In this document: positions 1-13,440 of the stretch, piece by piece
How the letters are laid out: each line of letters begins with the position of its first letter
Numbering within the stretch: position 1 is the stretch's first letter
Origin: Scylla paramamosain
Lineage: Eukaryota > Arthropoda > Malacostraca > Decapoda > Portunidae
Reading direction: 5' to 3'
NCBI RefSeq assembly: GCF_035594125.1
Contig: NC_087166.1
Location: 20,490,766-20,554,765, forward strand
Length of the DNA: 64,000 bases
Notes under the pieces: generated by a model
Told to the model about the DNA's origin: nothing
The model's input: only the letters and a program-made list of their open reading frames with translations
Database searches by the model: none
Program-made: the position numbers and the translations under genes

Positions 1-616
1 TGCTGAAAATCTGGACAGGCTGCAGGAAATTGATAACCCAACAATGATTAACGATATCCTACTACGGCTGGATGACCCGATACAATCCCGCTGGTGCACA
101 TACTGGACTGGGGAAAGAAAGAATAAGGCTCAACACATTAAGGATCTCCTCACATTCCTAGAAAGTGGGTGGGACAGAGTAGAGAATAAACTCCTAGTGA
201 TGAGCCAAGCAAGCGGTGATTCGTCAGCAGCGAAGGAGAGCTAAAGGGCTAGGGTACAAAGACGGGAAGTTGCTCTGACTTCTCAAGTCGGCCGCTCTAT
301 GAAGCCTAGTGAGGAAAGGGCAAGTGAAAGGTACCGCCTTTGTGGGGCTTATCATTCCCTGACTGCTTGTGCAGTATTCCGGTCAATGCCGGTGAGTAGT
401 CGCAGAATGGTAGTGAAGGTTCAGGGAAGATGTTTCATATGCTTGAGGAGCAATCATTTGGCCAGGGATTGTAAAGCAAGGTTGTGTGATAAAGAGAGGT
501 GTGGAGGCCGTCACTCTAGATGGTTACATGATTCTACCCAGGTTGGGGGGCATCCTCTAAAGGAGGAGGGGACTGAGGAATACCGTGGAGGCTCAATGTC
601 TCACAACCAGGCATGA
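1..616 (+). pseudogene. BEL/Pao retrotransposon gag fragment
   Basis: Two open stretches (44-244 and 299-616), separated by a stop at 242-244, read like the C-terminal part of a BEL/Pao Gag. The second contains a CCHC zinc knuckle (CFICLRSNHLARDC, C-x2-C-x4-H-x4-C) followed by a C-x4-CGGRH-x-x-LH segment. That order (CxxC near residue 14, CCHC, then CG-x-x-H-x-x-LH) is typical of the end of BEL/Pao Gag before the protease. Reading stops at 614-616 and an (AT)n array follows, so protease, RT and integrase are absent here. The 5' end lies outside the window. Gag would package element RNA; this copy is broken. Ty3/Gypsy Gag is the alternative, but the trailing CGGRH...LH favours BEL/Pao. Confidence 0.7.
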
Positions 617-632
617 CTAAGCCATAAAGGAC

Positions 633-2158
<1,526 letters not shown>

Positions 2159-2362
2159 GAAACATTGGAAGCTGTGGAGACGGGACAGTCAATGCCGATC
2201 GAAACACATTCAGGCCTTTGTGATCATTTAGTACTGATTGTTAACATAATTTGGAACAATAAAGGTGGTGCTCCAAGGGACTTTGATTTTTCATTTTTAC
2301 ACTGATGACATCAGGCGTGTTAAGAAAATTTACCTCGTAGTTGCGCTGTTGTGGGCGGTCAC

Positions 2363-2428
<66 letters not shown>

Positions 2429-2486
2429 CTTTATTTTTATTTTATTTATTTATTTTTATTTATTTATTTATTTTTTTTTTTTTTAT
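2363..2486. repeat. (ATT)n array grading into T/A-rich tract
   Basis: (ATT)n from 2363 to 2428, then imperfect TTTA and poly-T to 2486, next to the 3' side of a minus-strand LINE fragment. Confidence 0.95.
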
Positions 2487-2525
2487 TCAGAACCGTTTAT
2501 TACAATTATGTCACCTGTCACCTAA

Positions 2526-3290
2526 CTACGACCTTACCCATCCTAACACCTTTCCACCCTTCCCGTGCGTACTAACCTTTCTCAGGAGCTTCTGATGGGG
2601 TACCTTGTCGAACGTTTCACTAAAATCCAGGTATAGGATTTCATAACTATCTCTATTATCTTCTGCCTGGGAAACTTTACTGTAAAAACTCAGCAATTTC
2701 GTCAGGCAAGACGTCCCCTTCGTGAAGCCATGCTGTGACTGATTTATCAAGTTATGCTTATTCAAATTAGGTTAAGCTGACACGTCTACAATTAGATGTT
2801 AACATTTTATCTCCTTTCTTAAAGATAGTTACTACATTCGCCTACCTTCACATTACCGATCCGTCTCCTGAGTCTAGCGATATTCTAAAGACAGTAAATA
2901 GCGGTTCACTAATAACTTATTTGCTACTGTGGAACGTGGAACGTGGAACGTCTGGTCGAGGTGACATTTTTTTTTTTTTTCAGCCTGTCTATCTCCTGTT
3001 CACTCTCCCCTTAGTTATAAAAATATATATCAGGTTCTCGTTCTTTTCTGCTCTAAAAATCTGTTCACTCTCCAGTATTTCCTTTACGTTTTCCTGGGTG
3101 AAAACTAATAAACTATTCAGAACTGTACTCATCTCTTCGACACAACTAACTCTCCATCAGCTGCTTTTAATGGACCTATTAATTTTCTGTTCTTCGTCCT
3201 ATATAGCTGGTAAAATTTCTTGGGATGAGTCTCCGCCTGACTAAATACCATTAATTCGTAATTGTTTTTAGTCTTCTTCCTTAACCTTTC
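2526..3290 (-). mobile_element. LINE C (CR1-like) RT-region fragment
   Basis: On the minus strand, 2765-2526 encodes the start of a LINE reverse transcriptase palm: SQHGFTKGTSCLTKLL, then YLDFSETFDKVPHQKLL, matching the QHGF..GRSC..LL and YLDF.KAFDKVPH blocks of CR1-like LINEs. Further upstream on the same strand (about 3290-3130), HPKKFYQLYRTKNRK and IGPLKAADGELV match the endonuclease-RT linker (NPKKFF..RSK...GPL). A frameshift near 3140 and several stops show it is dead. The same family recurs at about 20.0-21.2 kb, 41.6-42.0 kb and 53.4-53.8 kb. Its right end abuts a plus-strand LINE A copy at about 3285. Confidence 0.8.
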
Positions 3291-4767
3291 CTTCTTGCTG
3301 GAAGTTTGCCTACATTCAGACTGTTCCTAAAAAAGGGTCACCGTTCTAATCCCTCAAACTACCGTCCTATTGCTTTAATTTCCCGCCTATCTAAAGTTTT
3401 TTTAATATATCCTCAACAGGAAGATTCTTAAACATATATCACTTCACAATCTTCTATCTGATCGCCAGTATGGGTTCCGTCAAGGTCGCTCTACTGGTGA
3501 TCTTCTGGCTTTCCTTACTGAGTCTTGGTCATCCTCTTTTACAGATTTTGGTGAAACTTTTGCTGTTGCGTTGAACATATCAAAAGCTTTTGATAAGAGT
3601 CTGGCACAAAGCTTTGATTTCCAAACTACCCTCCTACGGCTTCTATCCTTCTCTCTGTAACTTCATCTCAAGTTTCCTTTCTGACCGTTCTATTGCTGCT
3701 GTGGTAGACGGTCACTGATCTTCTCCTAAATCTATTAACAGTGGTGTTCCTCAGGGTTCTGTCCTGTCACCCACTCTATTCTTATTATTCATTAATGATC
3801 TTCTAAACCAAACTTCTTGTCCTATCCACTCCTACGCTGATGATACCACCCTCCACTTTTCCACGTCTTTTCATAGACGTCCAACCCTTCAGGAGGTAAA
3901 CATTTCACGCAGGGAAGCCACAGAACGCCTGACTTCTGATCTTTCTAAAATTTCTGATTGGGGAATAACAAACTTGGTATTGTTCAATGCCTCAAAAACT
4001 CAATTCCTCCATCTATCAACTCGACACAACCTTCCAGACAACTATCCCCTCTTCTTCAATGACACTCAACTGTCCCCCTCTTCTACACTGAACATCCTCG
4101 GTCTGTCCTTTACTTATAGTCTGAACTGGAAACTTCACATCTCATCTCTAGCTAAACCAGTTTCTATGAAGTTCTCAGACGTCTCCGCCAGTTTTTCTCA
4201 TCCCCTCAGCTGCAAACTCTGTACAAGGGCCTTATCCGTCCATGTATGGAGTATGATTCACATGTCTGGGGGGTTCCACTCATACTGCTCTTCTAGACAG
4301 GGTGGAATCAAAAGCTTTTCGTCTCATCAACTCCTCTCCTGTAACTCAATGTCTTCAGCCTCTCTCTCACCGCCGCAATGTTGCATCTCTAGCTGTCTTC
4401 TACCGATATTTTCATGCTAACTGCTCTTCTGATCTTGTTAACCGCATGGCTTCCCTCCTCCCGCAACCTCGCTGCACAAGACTTTCTTCTTTCTCTCACC
4501 CCTATTCTGTCCATCTCTCTAACGCAAGAGTTAAACAGTATTCTCAATCATTCATTCCTTTCTCTGGTAAACTCTGGAACTCCCTGCCTACTTCTGTATT
4601 TCCACCTTCCTATGACTTGAATTCCTTCAAAAGGGAGGTTTCAAGACACTTATCCATCAGTTTTTGACTATTGCTTTGACACTTTTATGGGACTGGCATT
4701 TCAGTGGCATTTTTTGTATTGGATTTGTGTTGCTCTTGGCCAGTGTCCTTCCTACATAAAAAAAAAA
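3283..4767 (+). mobile_element. LINE A (Jockey/BS-like), 5'-truncated copy
   Basis: Starts within the RT domain and runs to a poly-A tail (about 4758-4771). Conserved blocks are readable across frameshifts: NPSNYRPIALIS, QYGF, the SYADDTTLHFSTSF active-site block near 3830, then the C-terminal [17 protein letters not shown] and [11 protein letters not shown], and the tail region VSRHLSISF. The 3' UTR carries the family's end signature GCTCTTGGCCAGTGTCC just before CTACATAAAAA. The RT copies the element RNA at nicked DNA. This copy lacks the endonuclease and is inactivated by many frameshifts. Other copies lie at 14.2, 16.8, 18.7, 19.7, 35.6, 42.2, 46.7, 56.6 and 63.5 kb. RNase H is not seen in the family, so Jockey-type is preferred over I-type. 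Confidence 0.88.
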
Positions 4768-5414
4768 AAAAACCTGACAGATCTAAATATGGTCTGACCA
4801 TTTTGAATCGAGCGTTCGGGTGTTGTCCTTTCCAAGAATTCTCCGGCTTGCGCACTGCCACACTTATACCAAGACGCACCTCATGTCATGTATTTCTTCC
4901 TCAAAATTAAATGGTATTGCAGTATATATATACACTGTGATGCTTTATAAAAGGTAAGTTAGTGTAATATACGTTTTTTTGTTAATGATACTTGCATTGC
5001 TTTTTTTTTTTTTCAAATACCACAATACTTGGCATCGTTTCCTCCAGGTATTGTCACGTCTCCATGGGTGACTGAGTGAGGTCACATGGTCATAGTGTTA
5101 ATCCATGGTCATTTCCTCTCACGCCACCAGTCAGGATGGAAGCTACCTCTCCCGCTCACTCTTGTCACCTCCACAGCCGAGAAAAGAGCTTATTTATTCA
5201 GTAAATAGTTTTTTTTTTTAAGGGAGGGGGAAGAGAAGGCTAATATGGGATCATTACTTGACCCCTGAAGAGCTGTTGCCAGAACAGCGAAAGCCATTAA
5301 CGTGCCTCAACTTTTACCTCGATGGTGGTGTGGAAAAAAGTCGTAACACTAAAAATATATCATAGTTTAAGGGAAATATCATATCTAAAAGGAAACCATT
5401 TAAACGAAGTTCAC

Positions 5415-5418
<4 letters not shown>
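4768..5418. other. No gene seen
   Basis: AT-rich non-coding sequence with short homopolymers. No motif or terminal repeat noticed. Confidence 0.6.

Positions 5419-5510
<92 letters not shown>
5419..5510. repeat. (GA)n followed by G10
   Basis: About 82 bp of GA repeats ending in a run of ten G residues (5501-5510). Confidence 0.98.
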
Positions 5511-5604
5511 TTGACTGACAGGCAGATTTTTCTCAAATTCTAATGATTCACAGGCGAGTATACATCTCCGATAGAGATAAATTTGCATGAAATGTAGATT
5601 ACAT

Positions 5605-5608
<4 letters not shown>

Positions 5609-5646
<38 letters not shown>
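5609..5646. repeat. (AG)n microsatellite
   Basis: 38 bp of AG repeats, about 100 bp from the larger GA array. Confidence 0.97.
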
Positions 5647-5649
<3 letters not shown>

Positions 5650-5989
5650 GTGTTTAGGGAGCGAGGCTATCAGTGACACATAGGCTCTAATCTGACAATT
5701 GGCCCAGTAGAAGATTTGGCAGAGCCTCAAGCCAGGGAATCCCCGGAAAGGACAACGCATAAGCGCTCAATTCGAAGTGATCAGACCTTAATTCATTATA
5801 CTGAGGCCTTAAATCCTCTACCCCTGTCTCTATTCTTATACATATACTTCTATTCCGTCCTAGAATGTTTTTGACCTACCAGTCATCCACTTTGGGTAGT
5901 TTTCTGATCTTACAGTTCTATAAGTAATGTTTCCTAACTGGCCTGTATGTAATTTGTCAACGAATATTTATACATGTCATCAATATTTT
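5647..5989. other. No gene seen
   Basis: Unstructured sequence between the AG array and the likely 5' region of LINE B. No coding or repeat signal recognised. Confidence 0.5.
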
Positions 5990-6659
5990 CTTTCCCTAAT
6001 CTCCCCATCTTGTCTTCCTGAATTGCCTCCACTCCATCTTCCACCCACTTCGACCTCACCTCGCCCATCTCAACATAACCTGACCTGCCAATCCCTTACT
6101 CACACCTCTACAAATCTCCCACTCTTACACTACTACCACTCTTTGATCACGGTACCTCCCACCCATAGTGGGAACCACCTTCTCGTGGTGGGGGAGTTTG
6201 CATGTTACTATGACCTGGCGAGCGAGGGTAGAGGGGGCTTCATCCCCTGCTCCGCCCTGCTTAGGGGGAGAGGACTACCCATACTAGTAAGGTTGTCAAT
6301 GACAAACCAGATTAAATGGTTCCAGGAGTCAGGCTGCCAGTACAGGCCAACGGTGCAGCTCATCAGGGCCAACTTTGGAGGTTATCCTGTGTTGGATGGC
6401 TGAGATGTGTTGTGGGGGAATGTCTTAGCTCCGTCGTGGACAAACTTTTGAATCATGAGGGGACACTTTTTAAAACGAGTGGCCTCTATGAGGACAAGGT
6501 ATCCTGTTCACTACGGCCAGCGCTCGCCCTCTTCCTAATCCTGGAAGGTGGTCTCCCTTGGCCCTTGGAGCCATTTTATTTTTTCATTATGTCATCATGG
6601 GTAAAAATTAAAATTCCTCTGGTCTTTGAGAGGGCAGTCAACCAGGCCCTCGACACGTC

Positions 6660-8440
6660 GTGATGATGATGTCCAGGCAGAAGCCCACACTTCCCCCTGC
6701 AGCTGTTTCCCATGGTGGAAGATCCCTTTTTGTTGGGTCTTGCCTTGATACTCTTATGATAAATAATATTTATGCCTCCATGTCATACCATGCTATTCAC
6801 TCAGTTTTCAAGCGCTTCAGAACAGTTCTCCATATCCTTCTTAAATATGACGGTGACTGTCTCTCTAGTCGACGTATGTGGCATTTACATTCGACGTTGC
6901 TGCCAAAGCTGCTCTTGAGGCAATAAACTCTCAGCATCTTGGAGACAGCTTAATTGCTGAAATCATTAGATTAATCAATATGGTTGACAGCGAGAATGAT
7001 TATTGTCGTAATGTCTTTGATGATGCTGAGGAATGTACCCCTAAAGCTCACCACTCACCTACACCGTACTGGTTTGCAGCATGTTATAAGGAAGGTCGAC
7101 GTAACTTTGTCCATGCTGCCAAGTATCTAGAAAAGGAGACTGGAGTTGTTCCTACAAATAATATAATAAGAAATATGATAAAGGTGTCTTCATCAGAGCT
7201 AAAGTTTTAACGCAGGCGATGATGCTCCTCCATCTACCTTTCCTTTCTGATCGGATTTTTTAATCCATCAAAGCATACCGAACATTCAATTACTGTAAAG
7301 GAGATATTTACAATCAGGACCTATATGAATTCTCAGATGATGACATCCTTCAGCTATGTCCAGATAATGTTCAACGAGTGGCCAAGATTAGAGGAAATAA
7401 TAACATGATTATGCTCACTTTTTATGGTTCATTTTTCCCTAGAGGTGTATAGATCGGCCCTCTTTCTCTTCCAGTAAAGTCATGTGTTAACCATCCTTTA
7501 CAATGCTACTGGTGTAATGAGTTCGGTCATGGGAGAAAAACTGTCAAAATCGTCCCTGGTCTGGTCACTGCTCAGCCCTTGACTTGCATCATACTCCTGA
7601 ATGTTAACTGGAACCCTACTGCTTCTACTGCATAGAGGCTCACCCGCTACGTTCCCGATAATGCAAGAGGTACCGTCTAGAGCAAGACATCTTCCATCTG
7701 GTTAATTCTCAGTTTATAAGTCTAGGTAGTGCCAGATGAAAACTTCTTTTTGGACAGAAGGATGGTAGAGCCAAAAAAAATATGCCTCCTCCCTCCACTC
7801 TAGTTCTTCCATCTCCACCACAGGTTGTAACCACCTCTCTCAACAATCCAATGTTTCCTACTCTCCTTGTGAAAATGTCGCTCCTTCAGTTTCTGGCAGC
7901 CACAAGTTATCTGTTTTGGAGGATATCACAGATAAGCACTCCTCTACATCTACTCCTCCTGCTCTTCAGCAAAGACCTCCACTGCATCTTCACCAGCTAC
8001 ATCAGTCTCTTAATATAAAAGTTCATATTACTGAAGTCCACGGCCCATGGACTCTCACCCACGAACGACTCCCAAGACTTTTAAACCTCCACAGACACAT
8101 ACTAACAACTCTCCCACACTTCTTCCTCAGTCCCACCAAAAATGTTCCCGGGGGTCTGCCGAGTCCCTAGACGTGATGGACGTTTTCCCTAGAAAGATCC
8201 CTTTGGAAGCGTCGGATGAAGTTATATATCAGCGTGATTCCTCCACATCCTAAATAGACATCGAGGGTTTCTCTGTCTGTCATTCAAATATGTCCTCCTC
8301 CAAAAGCGATATCAATACATCTCTGTCGAGGAATCCTCCTCCTCCAGTCTTTTCAGGAGATTCAGATACTCATGTGTTGGTAGCTATCCCAACACCAGTT
8401 ACCCAATCTAAGGCTTCTTACGCCTACAGGTATCGTGGGA
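6660..8440 (+). pseudogene. LINE B ORF1 remnant (RRM plus zinc knuckles)
   Basis: The first part reads as an RNA-recognition motif: RSLFVGS near 6715 (RNP2-like), YASM, LLKYDGD, then after a frameshift MAFTFDVAAKAALEAINSQ at 6878 (RNP1/helix 2-like). The middle continues with PTPYWFAACYKEGRRNFVHA and FLEKETG-like sequence (YLEKETGVVPTNN). Around 7500-7680 are knuckles: CYWCNEFGHG, with a frameshift before the last Cys of the CCHC, and a later CFYCIEAHPLRSR, then RYRLEQDIFHLVNSQF. This is the usual make-up of an ORF1 nucleic-acid-binding protein that coats LINE RNA. At least four frameshifts or stops break it. Product identity is by family resemblance only. Confidence 0.65.
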
Positions 8441-8529
8441 GCAGATAAGCCTCGCAGGCCTAGTCAGGTAGGCAAAAGGGAAGCTTCCCTCTTGGGCTTC
8501 CCTGAAAACCATCTCAAAATACTAATATT

Positions 8530-9025
8530 CAAGATTTTGCAATAGAATTGCCGTGGTTTGCGTGCCTCCTGGGAGGAATTCTGGATATTGATCTCTAGGT
8601 TTTCTCCTGTCTGTATATGCTCGGAGAATTAACTCACTATGGTTCTCCTGGGTATCATGCTTTCTTCTCCACTCCATTTCCTGGCCATGGCCACCACGGT
8701 GCCACTACCATCTTTATTCGCGATGATATTCCTTTTATTGTTTTATTGTTCCTTAAATTGTTTTCATTCATTGTGCAGTCTGTATCTGTCTCTCAGTATT
8801 CCTATCAAGAGAAATGAATTTGATAATCTTTTAAATGCTCTCCTCCTTTTATTTTATTGAGAGACTTCAATTGTCGCCATCCTTTGTGGGATGATGACGC
8901 TGTCAACCCCCGTGGTCTTTTTACTACTACTTACTACTACTTACTTTCACCGAGGATTCAGGACTGGAGATTTTAAACTCAGGACACGTGACCCATTTCC
9001 AGTCAAACCGATACTTCTATAACAA

Positions 9026-9105
<80 letters not shown>

Positions 9106-12060
9106 CCTCTAATTATTTTCTTGATTTTAACTTTACTGTACCTATATGGGAGTGATTTTGTTGGAGTCCACTGATTCTGCACCACTGTCACGTCCTCCCC
9201 GATGGCGACTAGATAAGGCGCATTGCCACATATTCAAGAAACTCAGCACCCATGCCTGCTCAGTGGATGAGATAGGAAACTGTGATGAGGTTGCAATATA
9301 CTTCACTGATGTCTTGTATTACGGTGCTGTTCAATTCATCCCTAAGACCTCTGGCCGGTTTCCTAAACGTCCTGTTCCATGGTGGAATGCTAACTGTAAA
9401 ACAGCTGTTCAAGAAAAGCGTTCTGCCTTTTCTTGCTTTTCGCCTTCAACGGCGTCGTGGGGACGTCCACTGTTTGGAGACTTTTCGACAAGCACGTGCC
9501 CGTGCTCGCCGTACCTTAAAGAGGGCCTGGCAGGAGTCTTCGAAAAGTTATGTTTTTTTCATCACAGTTCGCACACCACTATCGAGGTCTTCAACAGAGT
9601 CCGCAAGGAAGTACTCTGCTCCTCCCCACTCAGTTTTATCCCATGATGGGGGGGCACGGTGACCCAAAGACAGTTGCCGACCTGTTTGCTGAGCACTTCG
9701 TAAGTTTCTCTAGAAAGGATCCAATTACACCTATGGCACTTCATCGTCGACATCAGGAATCCGCTGCCGTTAATATTGCCTCCCCTGGTGGAGAATTTTG
9801 TGATGTCCCATTTTCTCGTTCTGAACTACGCATGACTTTGTCCCAGTGCCATGATTCATCCCCGGGTCCCAATGACCCCATATGCCATTTTGCGCCACAT
9901 GTCCGATGAAGCTTTTACCTTTTTTACTTGACCTCTATAACTTTATTTGGAATACCGGTGATTTTCCATCTTCTTGTGGTGTGGTTGTAATTATCCCCAT
10001 TCCAAAGCCTGGAAAAAATCATCAGCTAATTTATCAGCATTTATCGCCCTATTTCTTTAACTTTATGCTGGAAAAGATGGCTTATGTGGTACTTGGAAAG
10101 AGGCAATTACTGGTCTCCTGTTCAGTATGGTTTCCGGAACGTGCGATCTACGCTTAATGCTTTATTCTCTCAGGAATCTTCCATTTATGAGACATTTCCT
10201 AATAAGCAACACCATGTCACAGTCCTTTTTAATTTAGAGGAAGGTTACAAGACAGCCTGGTGTCATGGCATTTTACTTAGTCTTTTCGAGTTTGGTTTTC
10301 GTGACCGACTCCCTGTTTTCATAAATACATTTTTATCTCATCGTTTTTTTACGGGTACGTGTTGCTGGCGATCTGTCAGATCACTTGAAGATGGCGTGCC
10401 GCAAGGAAGTATACTTAGTGTCACACTTTTCGCTGTAGCTATAAACAGTGGCACTGGCGTTCGTGGTAGCTTATATGTCGATGACTTCTCGATCTCCTTT
10501 TCTGCGGCGCGGATGCCTTTGATTGAGAGGAAATTGCAGTTAACAATTAATGGGATTTCTCATTGGGCGGCAACTCGAGGATTTCGTTTCTCAGCTTCGA
10601 AGACTGTGGCCATACATTTTTGCTACCTTCGTGATGTTTACCTTGATCCAGATCTATATCTATATGATCAAAGAATCTCTTGTGTGAAGGAAGCTTGTTT
10701 CCTGGGACTTGTATTTGACAGACGCCTCACCTTCGTTATATTAAGGCAGCATGTTTCAAGGCGCTATCACTCCTTAGGATCTTGGCTCATACCTCTTGGG
10801 GAGCTGATAGACAAACCTTCCTTCTCTTGAACCGAACTCATTCTTTCAAAGTTGGAGTATGGTTGTAAGGTTTATTCGTCTGCTACTGAGGTTTGGCTTC
10901 GAGTGTTGGACTCCATGCTGGTGTTCGCTTGTCAACTGGTGCACTCCACTCATCCCCAATCCCTGGCTTACTGGTGGATGCTGGTGTCCTTCCGCTAGAC
11001 TTGCGTCTCTAGTCTGTATTACTGAGGTGCTGGTATGGTGTTCATCGTTTTCCCGACTATGTTCCTTGTGTTGCCGTCTTCCGCGATTCACGTTCCCGTT
11101 TATATGTGTATCACCCGAGTTTACCTAATCCTTTTGGTGTTAGGGTTGCATCTGCTATGGCATTAAATGTACTCTCCCTTTTTTGTAAGCCCCTGTCGAT
11201 ATCCTAGAGTTGGTTACTGGCAATTCACAGATATTTCAATCTGCGGTCCTGCTATCCCTAATAAAAACTTATAACCGGATTATGAGTCCCGTGCGTTATT
11301 CTTGGAACATTATTCCTCACATTCCGACTCCATCCCTGTATTTATGGACGGTTCAAAATCTGAAGATGGAGTCGGATTTGGTATTATCTTTCCTTCATTC
11401 TGGCGAGGCAGTAGTCTCCCCGATGTTGCCTCCGTTTTTACGGCAGAACTGTAAACCATTATTTTAACTTTAAGAATTATTTCTCCTCTTCCCACCTCAT
11501 CTTTTACAATTTCTATCTATTATCGCAGTTTTTTTTCCGTTATTCAACATTTTATCCTTTCCTTCCTTCACCCACTTTTTTTTTTTTCATCGATTCTTGA
11601 TTTATTTATCACGTTGCATTTTGCTGTGTCCCTGCAAATTCTGGAGTTCAGGGGAATGAGGAGGCCTATAGACTGAAGAGGCGGCAACTTGGGTTGCTCC
11701 TTCCAACCTCATTCCCTTTCATGACTTATACTCCAGTATAAGGATGTCAATTCTTGCCAGTTGGCAGGGCATGTGGGAGGATTTGGTTGCCATTACTAAG
11801 ACGGGTGAGATAACTTCTGTAACTTGCCGTCCACGGACGTATGTCCATGTGCAGGAGCGCAGCAGAGAGACTGCAGTGGCCCGTCTCCAAACGGGTCACA
11901 CACATCTCACTCATCGTTACCTCATGTCCCGTGAATCCCAACCATTTTGTGATGACTGCTTAGTTCCCCTTACCGTGCGACACTTTCTACTGGAGTGTCC
12001 CAGTCTGGTGGAGCTGCGGGAGAGATATCTTTTTCCGATGCTGCGATGAGGATGGGATTT
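8530..12060 (+). pseudogene. LINE B ORF2 remnant (EN-RT-RNase H)
   Basis: Blocks in order: NCRGLRASWEEF at about 8545 (endonuclease start), LLRDFNCRHPLW at about 8861 (GDFN-type motif with G changed to R), PWWNANCKTAVQEKRSAF at about 9377, the RT lead-in PSSCGVVVIIPIPKPGK at about 9967, VQYGFRNVRST at about 10117, DGVPQGSILSVTLFAVAI near 10390, the catalytic YVDDFSISFSA near 10476, and VKEACFLGLVFDRRLTF near 10686. VFMDGSKSEDGVGFG at about 11337 is an RNase H start (first Asp), and RRTV-type C-terminal RLQTGHTHLTHRYLMSRES then CDDCLVPLTVRHFLLECPSL follow near 11886-12005. A (TC)n array interrupts the endonuclease. The enzyme would nick target DNA and prime reverse transcription. Many frameshifts inactivate it. 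Confidence 0.85.
9028..9102. repeat. (TC)n array inside LINE B ORF2
   Basis: 75 bp of TC repeats between LINE B residues reading NIS and LCTSNYFLDFNF. The flanking codons TCT-CTC-TGT supply a natural seed, so the array looks like in-place expansion rather than insertion. Confidence 0.95.
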
Positions 12061-12095
12061 TCCAAATGTCTTCTCTTCCTTTAGGTCTTCTAAAC

Positions 12096-12417
12096 CAGTG
12101 GTTCTCAACCTTGTTTGCCCAATGCACCCCTTTCACCATTTGTCAGAATATCATTCCCCTCCCCCTTCCTTTCCAAGATTGTCTGCCTCAAAAAGTGCAT
12201 TCCAAATAATATGCATATAATACTGATAATGTGGTGAATGGTTTGATAGGCTGCTTGCAGCAGGTAACCGATGCATACTGAATTTTGTGCTGCCCTGGGG
12301 AGGATCAACATTCTAACAGTTTTAGTTTGCCAGTCTGTGGCCCCAATACCCTCCCCCCCACCGGAAAACCTGAAATTTCCCCACTGGGAGGGAATTCCCC
12401 CTAGTTGAGAACCCCTG
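12096..12417. mobile_element. hAT-type non-autonomous MITE
   Basis: The left end CAGTGGTTCTCAACCTTG and the right end CTAGTTGAGAACCCCTG form imperfect terminal inverted repeats beginning CAG. The 8 bases outside each end are TTCTAAAC (12088-12095) and TTGTAAAC (12418-12425), a 7/8 target-site duplication. CAGNGGTTCTCAA termini with 8-bp duplications are a hallmark of hAT elements. It is 322 bp and has no coding capacity, so it must have been moved by a transposase encoded elsewhere. It landed in the distal end of LINE B. Confidence 0.88.
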
Positions 12418-12449
12418 TTGTAAACAAACTATAGATTACCTTTTATTTA

Positions 12450-12572
12450 GATCAGTTGGATCAGTGTCTTGGGCACGTAGCGAACAACGCCAGATATTTG
12501 GGTCAGTGGGGTCAGTGTCTTGTTACAAAACGAACGGTCAGACACAGTGGTTTGAGTCAGTGGGGTCAGTAA
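12450..12572. repeat. Imperfect ~52-bp tandem repeat
   Basis: Units starting at 12450, 12501 and 12553 share GGTCAGTGGGGTCAGTGTCTTG-like heads; the third unit is partial. No coding role seen. Confidence 0.65.
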
Positions 12573-12828
12573 GCCCTCACTTTAAATCATACTTAATAGT
12601 TAAAACAATATATCAACCAACCCGGATATAATTTTTTTTTTTTTTATGGTTCTTCCCATGTCCTTTTTTTATATTTACATTCTAGTGATCTTTTAACATT
12701 TTTACCATACCTATAATTTTATTTTTGATATCAATATTTTAAACGACAAAGTTTGTTCCTGTTAAAGTTTCGTAGCAGCGCCAAATGGCCGTGACGTTGC
12801 GGCGCAATAAGCTAAATTAATCAATCAC

Positions 12829-13358
12829 AGTACTTGCGACTGGTCATCGTGACTGCATGCATCGAATGGATTCATAGCTTCTACTGACCAGACTCATCGT
12901 TGGATTTTATCTTTTTAATGCCACCCACTTAAGGATTTACTCTTTACCTTCCTAGCTCGCTTGAAAATCCTGTCAGTCATATGCGAAACGTTGCAAAAAT
13001 AAACCTCACTCCGCCAAAGTTGGTTTAATTCGACACCTGCGTTGTCCATACACGTTTACTCTGTAAGGTAAACTCTAGATGATTTAACTTATAAAGGGGA
13101 TAAACTATTTGCGACGCTAGGTTTTACCATTTTGTTACTCTGTTTACATTTTTTTTTTCTAAGTGTACCGCCTTGAAATACACATTTTGATATTATTATT
13201 GTATTTTATTTATTTTATTTATTTATTTATTTTTTATTTATTTAATTTTAATTTACTATTATTTTTTTTCTTGATCTCCTTTCTAGAGCTTTGCTTCCCT
13301 GATACGACGCATTCTGAAATACAGGGATATGTGTTAAATTATCCGCAACCGCAAGCGA
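12829..13358. other. No gene seen; A/T-rich
   Basis: Non-coding sequence with an imperfect TTTA-rich tract at 13185-13270. No element boundaries noted. Confidence 0.55.
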
Positions 13359-13440
13359 AACCGCAACCACATGCAAATATTGATGCTCCAACATCACCAA
13401 CCGCAACCACATGCAAATATTGATGTTCCAACATCACCAA
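13359..13440. repeat. 40-bp tandem duplication with ATGCAAAT
   Basis: Two near-identical units (13359-13398, 13399-13438) contain CCGCAACCACATGCAAATAT and differ by about one base. Each holds an ATGCAAAT octamer (POU-factor site consensus), probably by chance. Confidence 0.85.

Larger units (their letters stand above)
5990..12828 (+). mobile_element. LINE B (I-like, RNase H-bearing), near full length
   Basis: A single plus-strand LINE can be followed for about 6.8 kb: a C/T-rich 5' leader (about 5990-6650), a degraded ORF1 with RRM and zinc knuckles, a degraded ORF2 with endonuclease, RT (YVDD) and RNase H, and a 3' end near GGCGCAATAAGCTAAATTAATCAATCA (12801-12827) that finishes in short tandem AATC-type repeats rather than poly-A, as in I-like LINEs. 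A (TC)n array lies inside ORF2 and a hAT MITE at 12096-12417 interrupts the distal end. Many frameshifts and stops make it inactive. The leader boundary is approximate. Confidence 0.78.

Noticed and set aside
13359..13440. Possible CRISPR-like repeat pair
   Set aside because: Only two directly adjacent units with no spacers, in an animal genome.
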